A stretch of DNA of 56,985 nucleotides from positions 1 through 56,985 of the forward strand of contig RXJP01000044.1 of NCBI GenBank assembly GCA_003963315.1, in the 5' to 3' direction. Source of the DNA: Rhodocyclaceae bacterium. GTDB lineage: Bacteria > Pseudomonadota > Gammaproteobacteria > Burkholderiales > Rhodocyclaceae. Positions 36,905 to 46,726 of this stretch are shown here, in pieces. Positions within the stretch are counted from its first letter, which is position 1; every line of letters starts with the position of its first letter. A model generated the notes under the pieces. It was not told where the DNA came from. It was given only the letters and a program-made list of their open reading frames with translations, and searched no databases. The position numbers and the translations under genes are program-made.

Positions 36905-36965
36905 CTCTCCGACGACAGGGGCGGGCAGCCCTTTCCGGCTAGAATTCCAACCTTTCCCCGATTGA

Positions 36966-37619
36966 ATGGAGTCCCCTGTGGACGGCATCACCATTGCGCT
37001 CTCCAAGGGCCGCATTTTTGAAGAAACCTTGCCGCTGTTGGCGGCGGCCGGCATCGTGCCCAGCGAGAACCCGGAAAGTTCCCGCAAGCTCATCATCGGC
37101 ACCAACCGGCCCGAGGTGAGGGTGGTCATCGTGCGGGCGTCCGACGTGCCCACCTATGTCCAATACGGCGCTGCCGACCTGGGCATTGCCGGCAAGGATG
37201 TCTTGATCGAACATGGCGGCGCCGGCCTCTACCAACCCCTGGACCTGAATATCGCCAAGTGCCGCATGTGCGTCGCCGCCCCCGCGGGCTTCGATTACGC
37301 AGCCGCTGTGCGCCCCGGCGCCCGCCTGCGTATCGCCACCAAGTACATCAACACCGCCAAGGAACACTTCGCCGCCAAGGGGGTGCATGTGGACCTCATC
37401 AAGCTCTACGGCTCCATGGAGTTGGCGCCCCTGGCCGGCCTGTCGGAAGTGATTGTGGACCTGGTGTCCAGCGGCGCCACCCTCAAAGCCAACCATCTGG
37501 TGGAGGTGGAGGAAATCATGGACATCTCTTCTCGCCTGGTGGTCAATCAGGCGGCCCTCAAGGTCAAGCACGGGCTGTTGCAACCGGTGATCGAAGCCTT
37601 TGCCGGAGCGATCCGATGA
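36966..37619 (+). CDS. hisG: ATP phosphoribosyltransferase, short form
   Basis: 217 residues (213 if the GTG at 36978 is used). It condenses ATP with PRPP, the first and regulated step of histidine synthesis. [33 protein letters not shown] and the PRPP-binding [17 protein letters not shown]-type C-terminus are present. The length is that of the short HisG, which lacks the regulatory domain and needs HisZ for activity. hisZ is not in the window and should lie elsewhere. Overlaps hisD by 4 bp. Confidence 0.95.
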   Translation: MESPVDGITIALSKGRIFEETLPLLAAAGIVPSENPESSRKLIIGTNRPEVRVVIVRASDVPTYVQYGAADLGIAGKDVLIEHGGAGLYQPLDLNIAKCRMCVAAPAGFDYAAAVRPGARLRIATKYINTAKEHFAAKGVHVDLIKLYGSMELAPLAGLSEVIVDLVSSGATLKANHLVEVEEIMDISSRLVVNQAALKVKHGLLQPVIEAFAGAIR

Positions 37620-38917
37620 GCCTGTTCATCCGCCGCATGAGCACCCGGGAGCCGGAGTTCCTGTCTGCCCTGGACCAGTTGCTGGCCTTTGACGACTCTA
37701 CTGACGAAGCCATCGAGAAATCCGTGGCGGAGATCATCGCCAATGTGCGTCGCCTGGGCGACGCCGCCGTGCTGGACTACACCCGCCGTTTCGACGGTCG
37801 GGAAGTGGCCGCCATGGTGGAGCTGGAGCTGCCAAAGGACGAATTGGCTGCGGCTTTTGCCGGTTTGCCCGATGACCAGAAGCAGGCCTTGCAAACCGCC
37901 GCAGAACGGGTGCGCGGTTACCACGAGCGGCAAAAGGCCGAATCCTGGGAGTACACCGAGGTCGACGGTACCCGCCTCGGCCAGAAAGTGACGCCCCTGG
38001 ATCGTGTCGGTCTCTACGTCCCTGGCGGTAAGGCGGCCTATCCCTCCTCCGTTTTGATGAATGCCTTGCCCGCCAAGGTTGCCGGCGTGGGGGAGCTCAT
38101 CATGGTGACGCCGACCCCTCGGGGCGAAAAGAATGCCCTGGTGCTGGCGGCGGCCCATCTGGCGGGAGTGGACCGCGTGTTCACCCTGGGTGGTGCCCAA
38201 GCGGTGGCTGCCCTGGCCTACGGCACCCAGACCATTCCCCAGGTGGACAAGATTGTCGGCCCCGGGAACGCTTATGTGGCCAGCGCCAAGCGCCGGGTGT
38301 TTGGGGTGGTGGGCATCGACATGGTGGCCGGTCCATCGGAAGTGCTGGTGATCGCCGACGGCAGTACCGACCCGGACTGGGTGGCCATGGATTTATTCGC
38401 CCAGGCGGAGCACGATGAATTGGCCCAGTCCATCCTGCTCTGCCCGGATGAGGCCTATATCGAGCGGGTGATCGCCAGCATCGAGAAGCTACTGCCCACC
38501 ATGCCGCGCAAGGACACCATCGCGGCGTCCCTGTCCGGCCGGGGGGCGTTAATCCACGTGACCGATCTCAACGAAGCCTGCGCCGTGGCTAATCGCATCG
38601 CGCCGGAACACTTGGAACTGTCGGTCAAGGATGCCCAAGCGCTGGTGTCCCGGATTCGCCATGCCGGAGCCATTTTCATCGGCCCCTATGCGTCGGAGTC
38701 CCTGGGCGATTACTGCGCCGGCCCCAACCACGTGTTGCCCACCTCCCGCAGCGCCCGTTTCTCCAGCCCCCTGGGGGTGTACGATTTCCAGAAACGTTCC
38801 AGCCTGATCGACGTTTCGGCTGCTGGCGCCCGGAATCTGGGACCGACGGCGTCCACCCTGGCCCACGGCGAAGGGCTGACCGCCCATGCCCGGGCGGCTG
38901 AGTTACGCTACGAGTAA
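37616..38917 (+). CDS. hisD: Histidinol dehydrogenase
   Basis: 433 residues from ATG 37616, in the ATGA overlap with hisG; an open frame extends upstream to 37259 but lies inside hisG. It oxidises histidinol to histidine in two NAD-dependent steps. Motifs: [77 protein letters not shown] and the C-terminal [20 protein letters not shown] with Zn and catalytic residues. Standard length. Confidence 0.97.
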   Translation: MSLFIRRMSTREPEFLSALDQLLAFDDSTDEAIEKSVAEIIANVRRLGDAAVLDYTRRFDGREVAAMVELELPKDELAAAFAGLPDDQKQALQTAAERVRGYHERQKAESWEYTEVDGTRLGQKVTPLDRVGLYVPGGKAAYPSSVLMNALPAKVAGVGELIMVTPTPRGEKNALVLAAAHLAGVDRVFTLGGAQAVAALAYGTQTIPQVDKIVGPGNAYVASAKRRVFGVVGIDMVAGPSEVLVIADGSTDPDWVAMDLFAQAEHDELAQSILLCPDEAYIERVIASIEKLLPTMPRKDTIAASLSGRGALIHVTDLNEACAVANRIAPEHLELSVKDAQALVSRIRHAGAIFIGPYASESLGDYCAGPNHVLPTSRSARFSSPLGVYDFQKRSSLIDVSAAGARNLGPTASTLAHGEGLTAHARAAELRYE

Positions 38918-38962
38918 CGCAACTCAGCCGCTCCGCGGCGAATAGCGTTTACCTTCCCCCCA

Positions 38963-38999
38963 CCCCCTTCCCGCGGAAGGGGGCGACTGGTCAGTCGCC
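38963..38999. repeat. Two adjoining hairpins between the convergent hisD and hisC
   Basis: 38963-38983 is a 9-bp perfect stem (CCCCCTTCC, loop CGC, GGAAGGGGG). 38982-38999 is an 8-bp stem (GGCGACTG, GT, CAGTCGCC). They share two bases and so exclude each other. They lie exactly between two convergent stops and could end transcription or protect RNA ends from both sides, though there is no T-tract. Confidence 0.5.
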
Positions 39000-39009
39000 T
39001 GAGGCGAAA

Positions 39010-40077
39010 TTAAGCGAGGATTTCCTTGAGTCCTGCCACCAGGGCGGCGCATTGTTCATCCGTACCCACGGTGATGCGCAGGAACTGGTCGATGCGGGGC
39101 TTCGCGAAATGGCGCACGATGATGCTGCGCTCCCGCAGTTGCTTGGACAAGGCCGCCGCATCACGTCCGGGGTGTCGGGCGAAGATGAAGTTGGCGGCGG
39201 AAGGCAGCACTTCAAAACCCAAATCCCGCATCTGTCCAATCAAGGCTTCCCTGCTGCGCATGACCTGGCGGCGGGTGGCGTCGAAGTGGCCCTTGTCCTG
39301 CATGGCCGCCACCGCACCCGCCAGCGCCAGGCGGTCCAAGGGGTAGGAATTGAAGCTGTCCTTGACCCGTTCCAGTCCTTCGATCAATGCCTGATGCCCA
39401 AGGGCGAAACCTACCCGCAATCCTGCCAGGGAACGGGATTTGGACAGCGTCTGCACCACCAACACATTGGGATAACGGCCGATCAAACCCGCGGCGGTGG
39501 GCAGCGCTTCGCCACCGAAGTCCACGTAGGCTTCATCGATCACCACCACCGAATCCGGATTGGCGGCGACGATACGTTCCACCTCCGCCAAAGGGAGCAG
39601 TACGCCGGTGGGGGCGTTGGGATTGGGGAAAATGATGCCGCCGTTGGGGGCTGTGTAATCCGCAGTCCGCAGACGGAAGGCTTCATCCAGGGGCAGGGCC
39701 CGGTACTCAATGTCGTAGAGACCGCAATAGACCGGGTAGAAGCTGTAGGTGATGTCCGGGAAAAGGATTGGCCGCTCATGCTTGAGCAGGCCAAGGAAAG
39801 CATGGGCCAGCACTTCGTCTGAACCGTTGCCGACAAACACGTTGTCCGCTGCCAGATGGTAAAAGTCGGCGACGGCCTTTTTCAGTTTTTCCCCCGTGGG
39901 GTCGGGATAGAGCCGGAGGCTGTCTCCCAGTTCCGCCTGCATTGCGGCAAGCGCCAGGGGAGAGGGGCCGTAGGGATTCTCGTTGGTGTTGAGTTTGACC
40001 AAGTTGGTCAGTTTGGGCTGCTCCCCGGGAACATAGGGAGTCAGGGCGTGTACGGTTTTGCTCCAGTAACGGCTCAT
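39010..40077 (-). CDS. hisC: Histidinol-phosphate aminotransferase, opposite strand to the rest of the his genes
   Basis: 355 residues from ATG 40077 ([20 protein letters not shown]); ATG 40083 adds two residues, and an open frame back to 40341 is not supported because family homology begins here. PLP-dependent class II aminotransferase: [58 protein letters not shown], and the PLP lysine in [18 protein letters not shown]. It makes histidinol phosphate from imidazole acetol phosphate. It occupies the standard position between hisD and hisB but is reversed, convergent with hisD and divergent from hisB. Confidence 0.95.
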   Translation of the reverse strand: MSRYWSKTVHALTPYVPGEQPKLTNLVKLNTNENPYGPSPLALAAMQAELGDSLRLYPDPTGEKLKKAVADFYHLAADNVFVGNGSDEVLAHAFLGLLKHERPILFPDITYSFYPVYCGLYDIEYRALPLDEAFRLRTADYTAPNGGIIFPNPNAPTGVLLPLAEVERIVAANPDSVVVIDEAYVDFGGEALPTAAGLIGRYPNVLVVQTLSKSRSLAGLRVGFALGHQALIEGLERVKDSFNSYPLDRLALAGAVAAMQDKGHFDATRRQVMRSREALIGQMRDLGFEVLPSAANFIFARHPGRDAAALSKQLRERSIIVRHFAKPRIDQFLRITVGTDEQCAALVAGLKEILA

Positions 40078-40149
40078 GGGCATGGGCGGAGAAGGGAATT
40101 GGGTAACGCGCGCCCCCGGCGGAGGACGTGCGTGGACAGGGCAAAATGG

Positions 40150-40155
40150 TATCAT
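40150..40155 (+). promoter_or_regulatory. Possible -10 box (TATCAT) for hisB
   Basis: TATCAT lies 44 bases before the hisB ATG in the 121-bp gap between divergent hisC and hisB. Because hisC is reversed, hisBHAFIE cannot be served by transcription through hisC and needs a promoter here or strong read-through from hisD. No convincing -35 is seen. Confidence 0.25.
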
Positions 40156-40198
40156 GCAGCCGCTTCCTGTCCTCCCATTCCCAAGCAATTCAACAGCC

Positions 40199-40783
40199 AT
40201 GCGGCAAGCCGAAATCTCTCGCAACACCCTCGAAACCCAGATATCCGTCCGCCTCAACCTGGACGGATCGGGCAAGTCCGATCTTGCTTCCGGGGTGGGA
40301 TTTCTCGACCACATGCTGGACCAAATCGCCCGCCATGGCATGATCGATCTGGAAGTGAAAGCGACTGGCGATCTGCATATCGATGCCCATCATACGGTGG
40401 AGGACATCGGCATTACCATGGGCCAGGCGCTGGCCAAGGCGTTGGGCGACAAGAAAGGTCTGTTGCGTTACGGCCATGCCTATGTGCCCCTGGACGAAGC
40501 GCTCTCCCGCGTGGTGGTGGACCTCTCCGGCCGCCCCGGCCTGGATTTCAACGTGCCCTTTACCCGGGCTGCCATCGGCGAGTTCGACGTGGACCTGGTG
40601 CGGGAATTCTTCCAGGGCCTGGTCAACCACGCCGCCATCACCGTGCATATCGACAACCTGAAGGGGGATAACGCCCACCATCAGGCCGAAACCGTGTTCA
40701 AGGCCTTCGGGCGTGCGCTGCGCATGGCCGTTACCGCCGACCCCCGTTCCAGTGGTATTCCCTCCACCAAGGGCACCCTCTAA
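40199..40783 (+). CDS. hisB: Imidazoleglycerol-phosphate dehydratase
   Basis: 194 residues from ATG 40199 ([17 protein letters not shown]); upstream in-frame ATGs at 40154 and 40076 give extensions without family support. Monofunctional His[26 protein letters not shown] and [16 protein letters not shown] contain the metal-binding His/Glu motifs. It dehydrates imidazole glycerol phosphate to imidazole acetol phosphate. The phosphatase domain of the E. coli fusion is absent, as in betaproteobacteria. Confidence 0.96.
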   Translation: MRQAEISRNTLETQISVRLNLDGSGKSDLASGVGFLDHMLDQIARHGMIDLEVKATGDLHIDAHHTVEDIGITMGQALAKALGDKKGLLRYGHAYVPLDEALSRVVVDLSGRPGLDFNVPFTRAAIGEFDVDLVREFFQGLVNHAAITVHIDNLKGDNAHHQAETVFKAFGRALRMAVTADPRSSGIPSTKGTL

Positions 40784-40809
40784 ACACCTTCTTTCAGTCG
40801 AGCAAGACC

Positions 40810-41448
40810 ATGAGCACTGTCGCCGTCGTGGATTACGGCATGGGCAACCTGCGTTCCGTGGCCAAAGCCCTGGAGCATGTGGCCAGTGGGGCGGATATCG
40901 TCGTAACGGCCGACCCTGCCGTGGTCGCCGCCGCCCATCGCGTGGTGGTGCCTGGGCAGGGCGCCCTGCCGGACTGCATGGCCCAATTGCGGGCCCGCGG
41001 CCTAACGGACGCTGTGATCCACGCTGCATCGGAAAAACCCTTTTTGGGCATCTGTGTCGGACTGCAAATGCTTTTCGAGCATGGTGAAGAAGGGGATGTG
41101 CCCGGCCTTGGCATTCTGGCCGGAAGGGTGCCCCGCTTCCCCCGGGAAGCCATGAGGGCCATCGATGGCAGCCAGCTCAAGGTGCCCCATATGGGATGGA
41201 ACGAGGTGCATCAGGCCAAGCCCCATCCGATTTGGAGCGGCATTGCTGACGATTCCCGTTTTTACTTTGTGCACAGTTATTTCGTGGCGCCTGCCGACCC
41301 AGCTATCACCTTGGGCACCACTACCTATGGGCTGCCCTTTACCAGTGCGGTGGCCCGGGATAACATCGTTGCCGTCCAGTTCCATCCGGAAAAGAGTGCC
41401 CAGTCCGGTTTGCGGCTGCTGAGCAACTTTATGCACTGGAATCCCTGA
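40810..41448 (+). CDS. hisH: Imidazole glycerol phosphate synthase, glutaminase subunit
   Basis: 212 residues of the class I glutamine amidotransferase family: [16 protein letters not shown] at the N-terminus, nucleophile Cys in [12 protein letters not shown] and the His-Glu pair in VQFHPEKS. It hydrolyses glutamine and channels ammonia to HisF. Starts 26 bp after hisB. Confidence 0.96.
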   Translation: MSTVAVVDYGMGNLRSVAKALEHVASGADIVVTADPAVVAAAHRVVVPGQGALPDCMAQLRARGLTDAVIHAASEKPFLGICVGLQMLFEHGEEGDVPGLGILAGRVPRFPREAMRAIDGSQLKVPHMGWNEVHQAKPHPIWSGIADDSRFYFVHSYFVAPADPAITLGTTTYGLPFTSAVARDNIVAVQFHPEKSAQSGLRLLSNFMHWNP

Positions 41449-41473
41449 ATTCTTTTCTGCGAACGTTACTTCT

Positions 41474-42217
41474 ATGCTGCTGATACCCGCGATTGACCTC
41501 AAGGATGGCCACTGTGTGCGCCTCAAGCAGGGCGATATGGACGATGCCACGGTGTTTTCCGAAGATCCCGGCGCCATGGCCCGCCACTGGATAGATCAGG
41601 GCGCGCGACGGTTGCATCTGGTGGACCTGAACGGCGCCTTCGCCGGCAAGCCCAAGAATGCGCCGGCCATCAAGGCCATCCTGAAAGAAGTGGGGGACGA
41701 GATCCCTGTCCAGCTGGGTGGCGGCATCCGCGACTTGGACACCATTGAGCGTTGCCTCGACGATGGTATCAGCTACATCATTATCGGCACCGCGGCGGTG
41801 AAGAACCCCGGTTTCCTCCACGATGCCTGCACCGCCTTCCCGGGTCACATCATCGTCGGCCTCGACGCCAAGGACGGCAAAGTGGCGGTGGACGGATGGT
41901 CCAAGCTCACAGGCCATGATGTCATCGACTTGGCCAAGAAATTCGAGGACTACGGTGTGGAAGGCGTGATCTATACCGACATCGGCCGCGACGGCATGTT
42001 GTCCGGGGTGAATATCGACGCCACGGTGAAGCTGGCCCAGGCGCTGCGTATTCCCGTCATTGCCAGCGGCGGCATCGGCAGCCTGGCTGACGTCAAGGCC
42101 CTCTGCGCCGTGGCCGACGAGGGCATCACCGGGGCCATCACGGGGCGCGCCATTTATGAAGGCAAGCTGGATTTCGCCAAGGCCCAGGCTGAGGCTGACA
42201 AGCTCGGCGGCAAATAG
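41474..42217 (+). CDS. hisA: ProFAR isomerase (HisA)
   Basis: 247 residues, a half-barrel-duplicated TIM barrel: [20 protein letters not shown] with catalytic Asp near the N-terminus, [39 protein letters not shown] with the second catalytic Asp, and [13 protein letters not shown] for phosphate binding. It carries out the Amadori rearrangement of ProFAR to PRFAR. Confidence 0.96.
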   Translation: MLLIPAIDLKDGHCVRLKQGDMDDATVFSEDPGAMARHWIDQGARRLHLVDLNGAFAGKPKNAPAIKAILKEVGDEIPVQLGGGIRDLDTIERCLDDGISYIIIGTAAVKNPGFLHDACTAFPGHIIVGLDAKDGKVAVDGWSKLTGHDVIDLAKKFEDYGVEGVIYTDIGRDGMLSGVNIDATVKLAQALRIPVIASGGIGSLADVKALCAVADEGITGAITGRAIYEGKLDFAKAQAEADKLGGK

Positions 42218-42222
42218 ATTCC

Positions 42223-42981
42223 ATGCTGGCAAAACGCATCATCCCCTGCCTCGATGTCAATGCCGGTCGTGTGGTGAAGGGCGTCAATTTCGTCGAGTTG
42301 CGGGATGCCGGCGACCCGGTGGAAATCGCCCGCCGCTATGACGAGCAGGGCGCCGACGAAATCACCTTCCTCGACATCACCGCCAGTTCCGATGACCGGG
42401 ACATCATCCTCCATATCGTCGAAGCCTGCGCCGAGCAGGTATTCATCCCCCTGACGGTGGGTGGCGGTGTCCGCAGTGTCGATGACGTACGCCGACTGCT
42501 CAACGCCGGGGCCGACAAGGTCAGCATGAATACGGCGGCCGTCACCAACCCGCAACTGGTGGCCGACGCTTCCGGCAAGGTGGGCAGTCAGTGCATCGTC
42601 GTCGCCGTGGATGCCAAGCAGACTTCCCCGGGCAAGTGGGAAGTGTTCACCCACGGCGGGCGCAAGAACACCGGCTTGGATGCCATCGACTGGGCACGCC
42701 GTGTGGCCGAACTGGGTGCCGGGGAGATCCTGCTGACCAGCATGGACCGGGACGGCACCAAGATCGGCTTCGACCTGGCCCTGACCCGGGCCGTTTCCGA
42801 GGCGGTGGATATTCCCGTGATCGCCTCCGGCGGCGTGGGCAATCTGCAGCATCTGGCCGACGGCGTGACCGAAGGCAAGGCGGATGCAGTGCTGGCCGCC
42901 AGCATCTTCCACTATGGTGAATACACCGTGCGCCAAGCCAAGGAATACATGCAACAACGCGGCATCGAGGTCCGTCTCTAA
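42223..42981 (+). CDS. hisF: Imidazole glycerol phosphate synthase, cyclase subunit
   Basis: 252 residues. [20 protein letters not shown] contains catalytic Asp11, [20 protein letters not shown] and [15 protein letters not shown] contain the phosphate-binding and second catalytic Asp, and VIASGGVGN follows. It uses ammonia from HisH to form imidazole glycerol phosphate and AICAR. Starts 5 bp after hisA and overlaps hisI by 1 bp. Confidence 0.97.
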   Translation: MLAKRIIPCLDVNAGRVVKGVNFVELRDAGDPVEIARRYDEQGADEITFLDITASSDDRDIILHIVEACAEQVFIPLTVGGGVRSVDDVRRLLNAGADKVSMNTAAVTNPQLVADASGKVGSQCIVVAVDAKQTSPGKWEVFTHGGRKNTGLDAIDWARRVAELGAGEILLTSMDRDGTKIGFDLALTRAVSEAVDIPVIASGGVGNLQHLADGVTEGKADAVLAASIFHYGEYTVRQAKEYMQQRGIEVRL

Positions 42982-43364
42982 TGGGTAAGTGGCTTAATGA
43001 GATCAAATGGGACGACCAGGGGCTCGTACCTGTCATTACCCAGGATGCGGCTTCCGGTGAGGTGCTGATGTTCGCCTGGATGAACCGTGAGGCCCTGGAA
43101 AAGACCCTGGAAACCAGAGAGGCTGTGTATTGGTCCCGTTCCCGGCGCAAACTCTGGCATAAGGGCGAGGAGTCCGGACACATCCAGAAGGTGGTGGAAA
43201 TACGTAAGGATTGTGACGACGATGTGGTTTTGCTCAGGGTAGAGCAGCAGGGCGGCATCGCCTGCCACACAGGCCGCCGCAGTTGTTTCTTTACCCGTCT
43301 CGATGCCGACCAATGGCAGGCGGTGGATCCCGTCCTCAAAGACCCTGGAGAAATCTACAAATGA
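42981..43364 (+). CDS. hisI: Phosphoribosyl-AMP cyclohydrolase
   Basis: 127 residues; the monofunctional HisI as in most betaproteobacteria. The metal-binding residues are seen in LRKDCDDD-type [14 protein letters not shown] and in the cysteines of [33 protein letters not shown] is the substrate motif. It opens the adenine ring of phosphoribosyl-AMP. Overlaps hisE by 4 bp. Confidence 0.96.
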   Translation: MGKWLNEIKWDDQGLVPVITQDAASGEVLMFAWMNREALEKTLETREAVYWSRSRRKLWHKGEESGHIQKVVEIRKDCDDDVVLLRVEQQGGIACHTGRRSCFFTRLDADQWQAVDPVLKDPGEIYK

Positions 43365-43684
43365 TCGATATGGAAGTGTTGCACCGTCTCCAGGCTACGT
43401 TGTTGGAGCGCAAAGGCGCTGCCCCCGATTCCTCCTATGTGGCGGGGCTTTACGCCAAGGGAACCGATGCCATCTGCAAGAAGGTAGCGGAAGAAGCGGC
43501 AGAAACCATCATGGCGGCCAAGGATGCAGACCGCTTGCACCTGGTGCGAGAAACCTGCGACCTTTGGTTCCACAGCATGGTGCTGTTGGCCCACATGGGC
43601 ATCGGTGTGGACGACGTTCTGGTGGAGTTTCGCCGCCGCGAAGGTATTTCCGGCATTGATGAAAAAAACAGCCGGGGCCAGTGA
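43361..43684 (+). CDS. hisE: Phosphoribosyl-ATP pyrophosphatase
   Basis: 107 residues from ATG 43361 ([20 protein letters not shown]), in the ATGA overlap with hisI; an open frame from 43283 lies inside hisI. The all-alpha NTP pyrophosphohydrolase motif [15 protein letters not shown] and the Glu/Asp helix [18 protein letters not shown] are present. It hydrolyses phosphoribosyl-ATP to phosphoribosyl-AMP. Confidence 0.95.
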   Translation: MIDMEVLHRLQATLLERKGAAPDSSYVAGLYAKGTDAICKKVAEEAAETIMAAKDADRLHLVRETCDLWFHSMVLLAHMGIGVDDVLVEFRRREGISGIDEKNSRGQ

Positions 43685-44040
43685 CGGTGGCTGCCAGCGA
43701 CTGCATCTTCTGCCGCATCGCCCAGGGAGAAATCCCCAGTGGCCGAATTTATGCGGATGAGGAACTCTTCGCCTTCCACGATATCCATCCCAAGAGGCCG
43801 GTACATTTCCTCATCATCCCCAAGCAGCATCTGGCCAGCCTGGCCGATGCGACACCGGAACACCAGGCGTTGTTGGGAAAGATGCTGCTGAAAGCGGGGG
43901 AGTTGGCCCGTAACCTGGGATTGCAAGAGGGTTTCCGCACCCTGATCAACACGGGTCGAATTGGCGGTCAAGAGGTGTACCATCTACACGTTCACATCCT
44001 GGGCGGCCCGGAACCCGTAGGGCCGATGGTATCCGGCTGA
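43681..44040 (+). CDS. hinT: HIT-family purine phosphoramidase (HinT)
   Basis: 119 residues from GTG 43681 (GTGA overlap with hisE). CIFCRIAQGEIPSGRIYADE carries the Zn cysteines, and the catalytic histidine triad is HLHVHILGG. It hydrolyses AMP-phosphoramidates. Its place between hisE and tatA is a regular feature of betaproteobacterial his operons. Confidence 0.94.
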   Translation: MTVAASDCIFCRIAQGEIPSGRIYADEELFAFHDIHPKRPVHFLIIPKQHLASLADATPEHQALLGKMLLKAGELARNLGLQEGFRTLINTGRIGGQEVYHLHVHILGGPEPVGPMVSG

Positions 44041-44091
44041 TTACAGAATTCACCCCCAACATCTGGCAACAGAGACACAGAGGAGAGCGAC

Positions 44092-44310
44092 ATGGGCAGT
44101 TTCAGTATTACGCATTGGTTGATCGTCTTGGTCATTGTGGTGTTGATTTTCGGCACCAAGAAACTGGCCAACGTGGGTAAGGACATCGGTAGCGCAGTCA
44201 AGGGCTTCAAGGACGGCATGAAGGAAGGGGCTGTGGACAAGCCCGCCGAGCCGGAACAACAGCTAGGCCGAACCATTGATGTGGAAGTCAAGGAAAAAAC
44301 CAAATCTTGA
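44092..44310 (+). CDS. tatA: Sec-independent translocase subunit TatA
   Basis: 72 residues: one membrane helix ([20 protein letters not shown]) and an amphipathic helix ([19 protein letters not shown]) with the conserved FG hinge. GAGGAG is nine bases upstream. It forms the pore part of the twin-arginine translocase. Confidence 0.94.
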   Translation: MGSFSITHWLIVLVIVVLIFGTKKLANVGKDIGSAVKGFKDGMKEGAVDKPAEPEQQLGRTIDVEVKEKTKS

Positions 44311-44342
44311 TCTGCCACCTGTTTGACGCAGGCTAGAGCTCA

Positions 44343-44780
44343 ATGTTCGACGTGGGATTTTCCGAACTGGTGGTTATTGCGGTGGTCGCGCTGGTCGTGA
44401 TCGGGCCGGAGCGGCTGCCGTCGGTGGCACGCACCGTCGGCGCCATGCTGGGCCGGGCCCAACGCTACTTCAACAACATCAAGTCGGAAGTGAACCGGGA
44501 GCTCCAACTGGAGGAGCTGAAGCGCATCCAACAGGAAACCTATGAACGGGTGATGGCCATGGAGGCCGAGGTTCATGGCGGACTGGCCCAGGTGGAAAAC
44601 AAGATCCATGAGGCTGTAGCTCCGGTTGCGGAGACGGAGGTGACGCCGGTGATTGCCTCGGTTGCATCGACGGAACCAACGCCCACCCTGCCTGAGACGG
44701 ACCCCGGACAGGGCAACCTCTTTTCCTCTCCGCCGGAACATCCTGTCCGCCCTTCACCTCAACGGGAATCGCAGTCCTGA
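44343..44780 (+). CDS. tatB: Sec-independent translocase subunit TatB
   Basis: 145 residues. MFDVGFSELVVIAVVALVVI and GPERLPSVARTVGAMLGRAQ are the standard TatB helix-hinge-amphipathic helix, with Glu8 in the membrane helix. The C-terminal tail is Pro/Glu/Thr-rich and unstructured. With TatC it recognises twin-arginine signal peptides. Overlaps tatC by 1 bp. Confidence 0.94.
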   Translation: MFDVGFSELVVIAVVALVVIGPERLPSVARTVGAMLGRAQRYFNNIKSEVNRELQLEELKRIQQETYERVMAMEAEVHGGLAQVENKIHEAVAPVAETEVTPVIASVASTEPTPTLPETDPGQGNLFSSPPEHPVRPSPQRESQS

Positions 44781-45538
44781 TGTTTGATTCCGATAGCGAC
44801 ATCAAGGAGAGCTTTGTCTCTCATCTGATCGAATTGCGCCAGCGCCTGATGAAGGCCATGGGTACCGTATTGGTGTTCTTCCTTGGCTTGATGCCTTGGT
44901 CGGGAAAGATCTACGATTTGTTGGCCCATCCGATGATGGCCACCTTGCCACCCGGCACCAAGATGATCGCCACCGGCGTGGTGACGCCTTTCCTCGTGCC
45001 GCTTAAAGTGACGCTGCTGGTGGCCTTTGTCCTCGCCTTGCCAGTGGTGCTCTATCAGGCTTGGGCTTTTGTCGCGCCAGGGCTGTATGCCCACGAAAAA
45101 CGCCTGGTGTTGCCGGTGATTGTGGCGACCAGTTTCCTCTTTTTGCTGGGCATGGCTTTTTGTTACTTCTTCGTTTTCAACACGGTATTCAAGTTCATTG
45201 CCGAGGTATCGCCCTCCAGCATTACGCCGGCGCCGGATATCGAGCAATACCTGTCCTTCGTGATGACCATGTTCGTTGCCTTCGGTACGACCTTCGAAGT
45301 GCCGGTGATCGTGGTGTTATTGGTCCGTTTTGGCGTGGTGAGCCTCACCAAGCTCAAGGAAATCCGCCCCTATGCTGTGGTCGGTGCCTTTGTGGTGTCC
45401 GCGGTGGTGACGCCCCCGGATGTGACCTCCCAGGTCATGCTCGCGGTACCCATGTGCCTGCTTTACGAATTGGGCCTGCTCTGCGCCCATTTCGTCACCC
45501 GCAAGGACGCTGAAACGGCGGCTTCAGCCGACGCCTGA
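44780..45538 (+). CDS. tatC: Sec-independent translocase subunit TatC
   Basis: 252 residues with six membrane helices. The N-terminal SHLIELRQRLMKAMGTVLVF, the conserved FVAPGLYAHEKRLVLPVIVA and the Glu in FGTTFEVPVIVVLLVRFGVV are typical. It is the signal-peptide receptor. The gene is convergent with the degQ-like gene, 20 bp apart. Confidence 0.96.
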   Translation: MFDSDSDIKESFVSHLIELRQRLMKAMGTVLVFFLGLMPWSGKIYDLLAHPMMATLPPGTKMIATGVVTPFLVPLKVTLLVAFVLALPVVLYQAWAFVAPGLYAHEKRLVLPVIVATSFLFLLGMAFCYFFVFNTVFKFIAEVSPSSITPAPDIEQYLSFVMTMFVAFGTTFEVPVIVVLLVRFGVVSLTKLKEIRPYAVVGAFVVSAVVTPPDVTSQVMLAVPMCLLYELGLLCAHFVTRKDAETAASADA

Positions 45539-45558
45539 GCCCCGGCTGAAATCGATTC

Positions 45559-46710
45559 TTATTGTTTCGGCGGTTTGGGCCGCTTGCCCACGGCCACATT
45601 CAAATCCAATTCCTTGTTTTCCCTGCGCAGGTGGAAGTTGCCGCTTTGTCCTGGCTCCAGGCCGGCGATCAGTTCCAGCATGGACTGGGCATCGGTGACG
45701 GCCTGTTTGTTGATGGACAGCAGCACATCGCCGGGTTTGATGCCGGCCTTGTCCGCCGGGCTGCCGCGCATGATGCCGGCGATCAACGCGCCGCTGGTGT
45801 TGGGCAGGCGGAAGGATTCCGCCAGTTCGGGGGTAATCTCCTGGATTTCCACCCCGATCCAGCCCCGGGTCACGGCGCCGGTCTTGATGATCTGGTCCAG
45901 CACCTTGCGGGCGAGGGATACCGGAATGGCGAAGCCGATGCCCATGGACCCGCCGCTCTGGGAATAGATGGCGGTGTTGATGCCGATCAAGTTGCCGTTG
46001 CTGTCCACCAGGGCGCCGCCGGAGTTGCCTGGATTGATGGCGGCATCGGTCTGGATGAAATTCTCGAAGGTGTTGATGCCCAGGTGGTTACGCCCTAGGG
46101 CCGAAACGATGCCGGAAGTAACGGTCTGACCGACGCCGAAAGGATTGCCGATAGCCAGCACCACGTCGCCGACTCGCACGGCATCGGAATTGGAAAAGGT
46201 GATGACCGGCAGTTTCTCCGGTGCTGATATACGTACCACGGCCAGATCGGACTCGGGATCGCTGCCCACTACTTTGGCTTTCAGCTTGCGCCCATCGTTG
46301 AGGGCCACTTCGATTTCGTCCGCTCCTTCCACCACATGGTTGTTGGTGAGGATGTAGCCTTCTGCGCTGACGATAACTCCGCTACCCAGGCCTGCCCTGC
46401 GCTGGGTTTCCTCGCCTCCCCGATCGCCGAAAAAGTGGCGGAACAGCGGGTCGTCAAATAGCGGGTTGCGGGGTGTCCGGATTTCCTGGGAGGTATAGAT
46501 GTGCACCACTGCCGGTACCGCCTTGCGGGCAGCTTCGGCATAGGTCGCCACATTGCGGTTGTCTGGCCTGCCGTAGGCGGCTTCCTGCACGGTAACGGTG
46601 CCCAGGCCGCCATCCCGCTTTAGCCATTCGGGCTTCAGCGTTTGCACCGCAAACAAAGTGGCGACGCAGACGGTGACAGTCTGTGCGAAGATCAACCAAA
46701 GTCGTTTCAT
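45559..46710 (-). CDS. DegQ/DegS-type periplasmic serine protease (trypsin-like plus one PDZ)
   Basis: 383 residues from ATG 46710. The N-terminus (LWLIFAQTVTVCVATLFAV) is a signal anchor. The protease domain has the triad His125 (LTNNHVVEG), Asp155 (ESDLAVVRI) and Ser230 (NPGNSGGAL). One PDZ domain follows (LIAGIMRGSPADKAGIKPGD). A single PDZ and an uncleaved anchor fit DegS more than DegQ, but the loop sequences fit the general Do/HtrA family. It degrades or senses misfolded envelope proteins. Homologues sit between tatC and nif3 in many betaproteobacteria. Its start is only 16 bp from the divergent nif3-like start. Confidence 0.9.
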   Translation of the reverse strand: MKRLWLIFAQTVTVCVATLFAVQTLKPEWLKRDGGLGTVTVQEAAYGRPDNRNVATYAEAARKAVPAVVHIYTSQEIRTPRNPLFDDPLFRHFFGDRGGEETQRRAGLGSGVIVSAEGYILTNNHVVEGADEIEVALNDGRKLKAKVVGSDPESDLAVVRISAPEKLPVITFSNSDAVRVGDVVLAIGNPFGVGQTVTSGIVSALGRNHLGINTFENFIQTDAAINPGNSGGALVDSNGNLIGINTAIYSQSGGSMGIGFAIPVSLARKVLDQIIKTGAVTRGWIGVEIQEITPELAESFRLPNTSGALIAGIMRGSPADKAGIKPGDVLLSINKQAVTDAQSMLELIAGLEPGQSGNFHLRRENKELDLNVAVGKRPKPPKQ

Positions 46711-46726
46711 ATCGGAGATGTCAGTG

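Noticed and set aside
36888-36965. his attenuator upstream of hisG
   Set aside because: No short ORF with consecutive His codons and no terminator/antiterminator pair were found.
40076-40198. N-terminal extension of HisB
   Set aside because: The frame is open but family similarity begins at MRQAEISRN; the region is the divergent hisC-hisB promoter gap.
40084-40341. N-terminal extension of HisC
   Set aside because: It overlaps hisB on the other strand and lacks any family similarity.
46598-46726. Upstream start for the Nif3-like gene
   Set aside because: The extension lies in the signal-anchor region of the divergent protease gene and has no family support.
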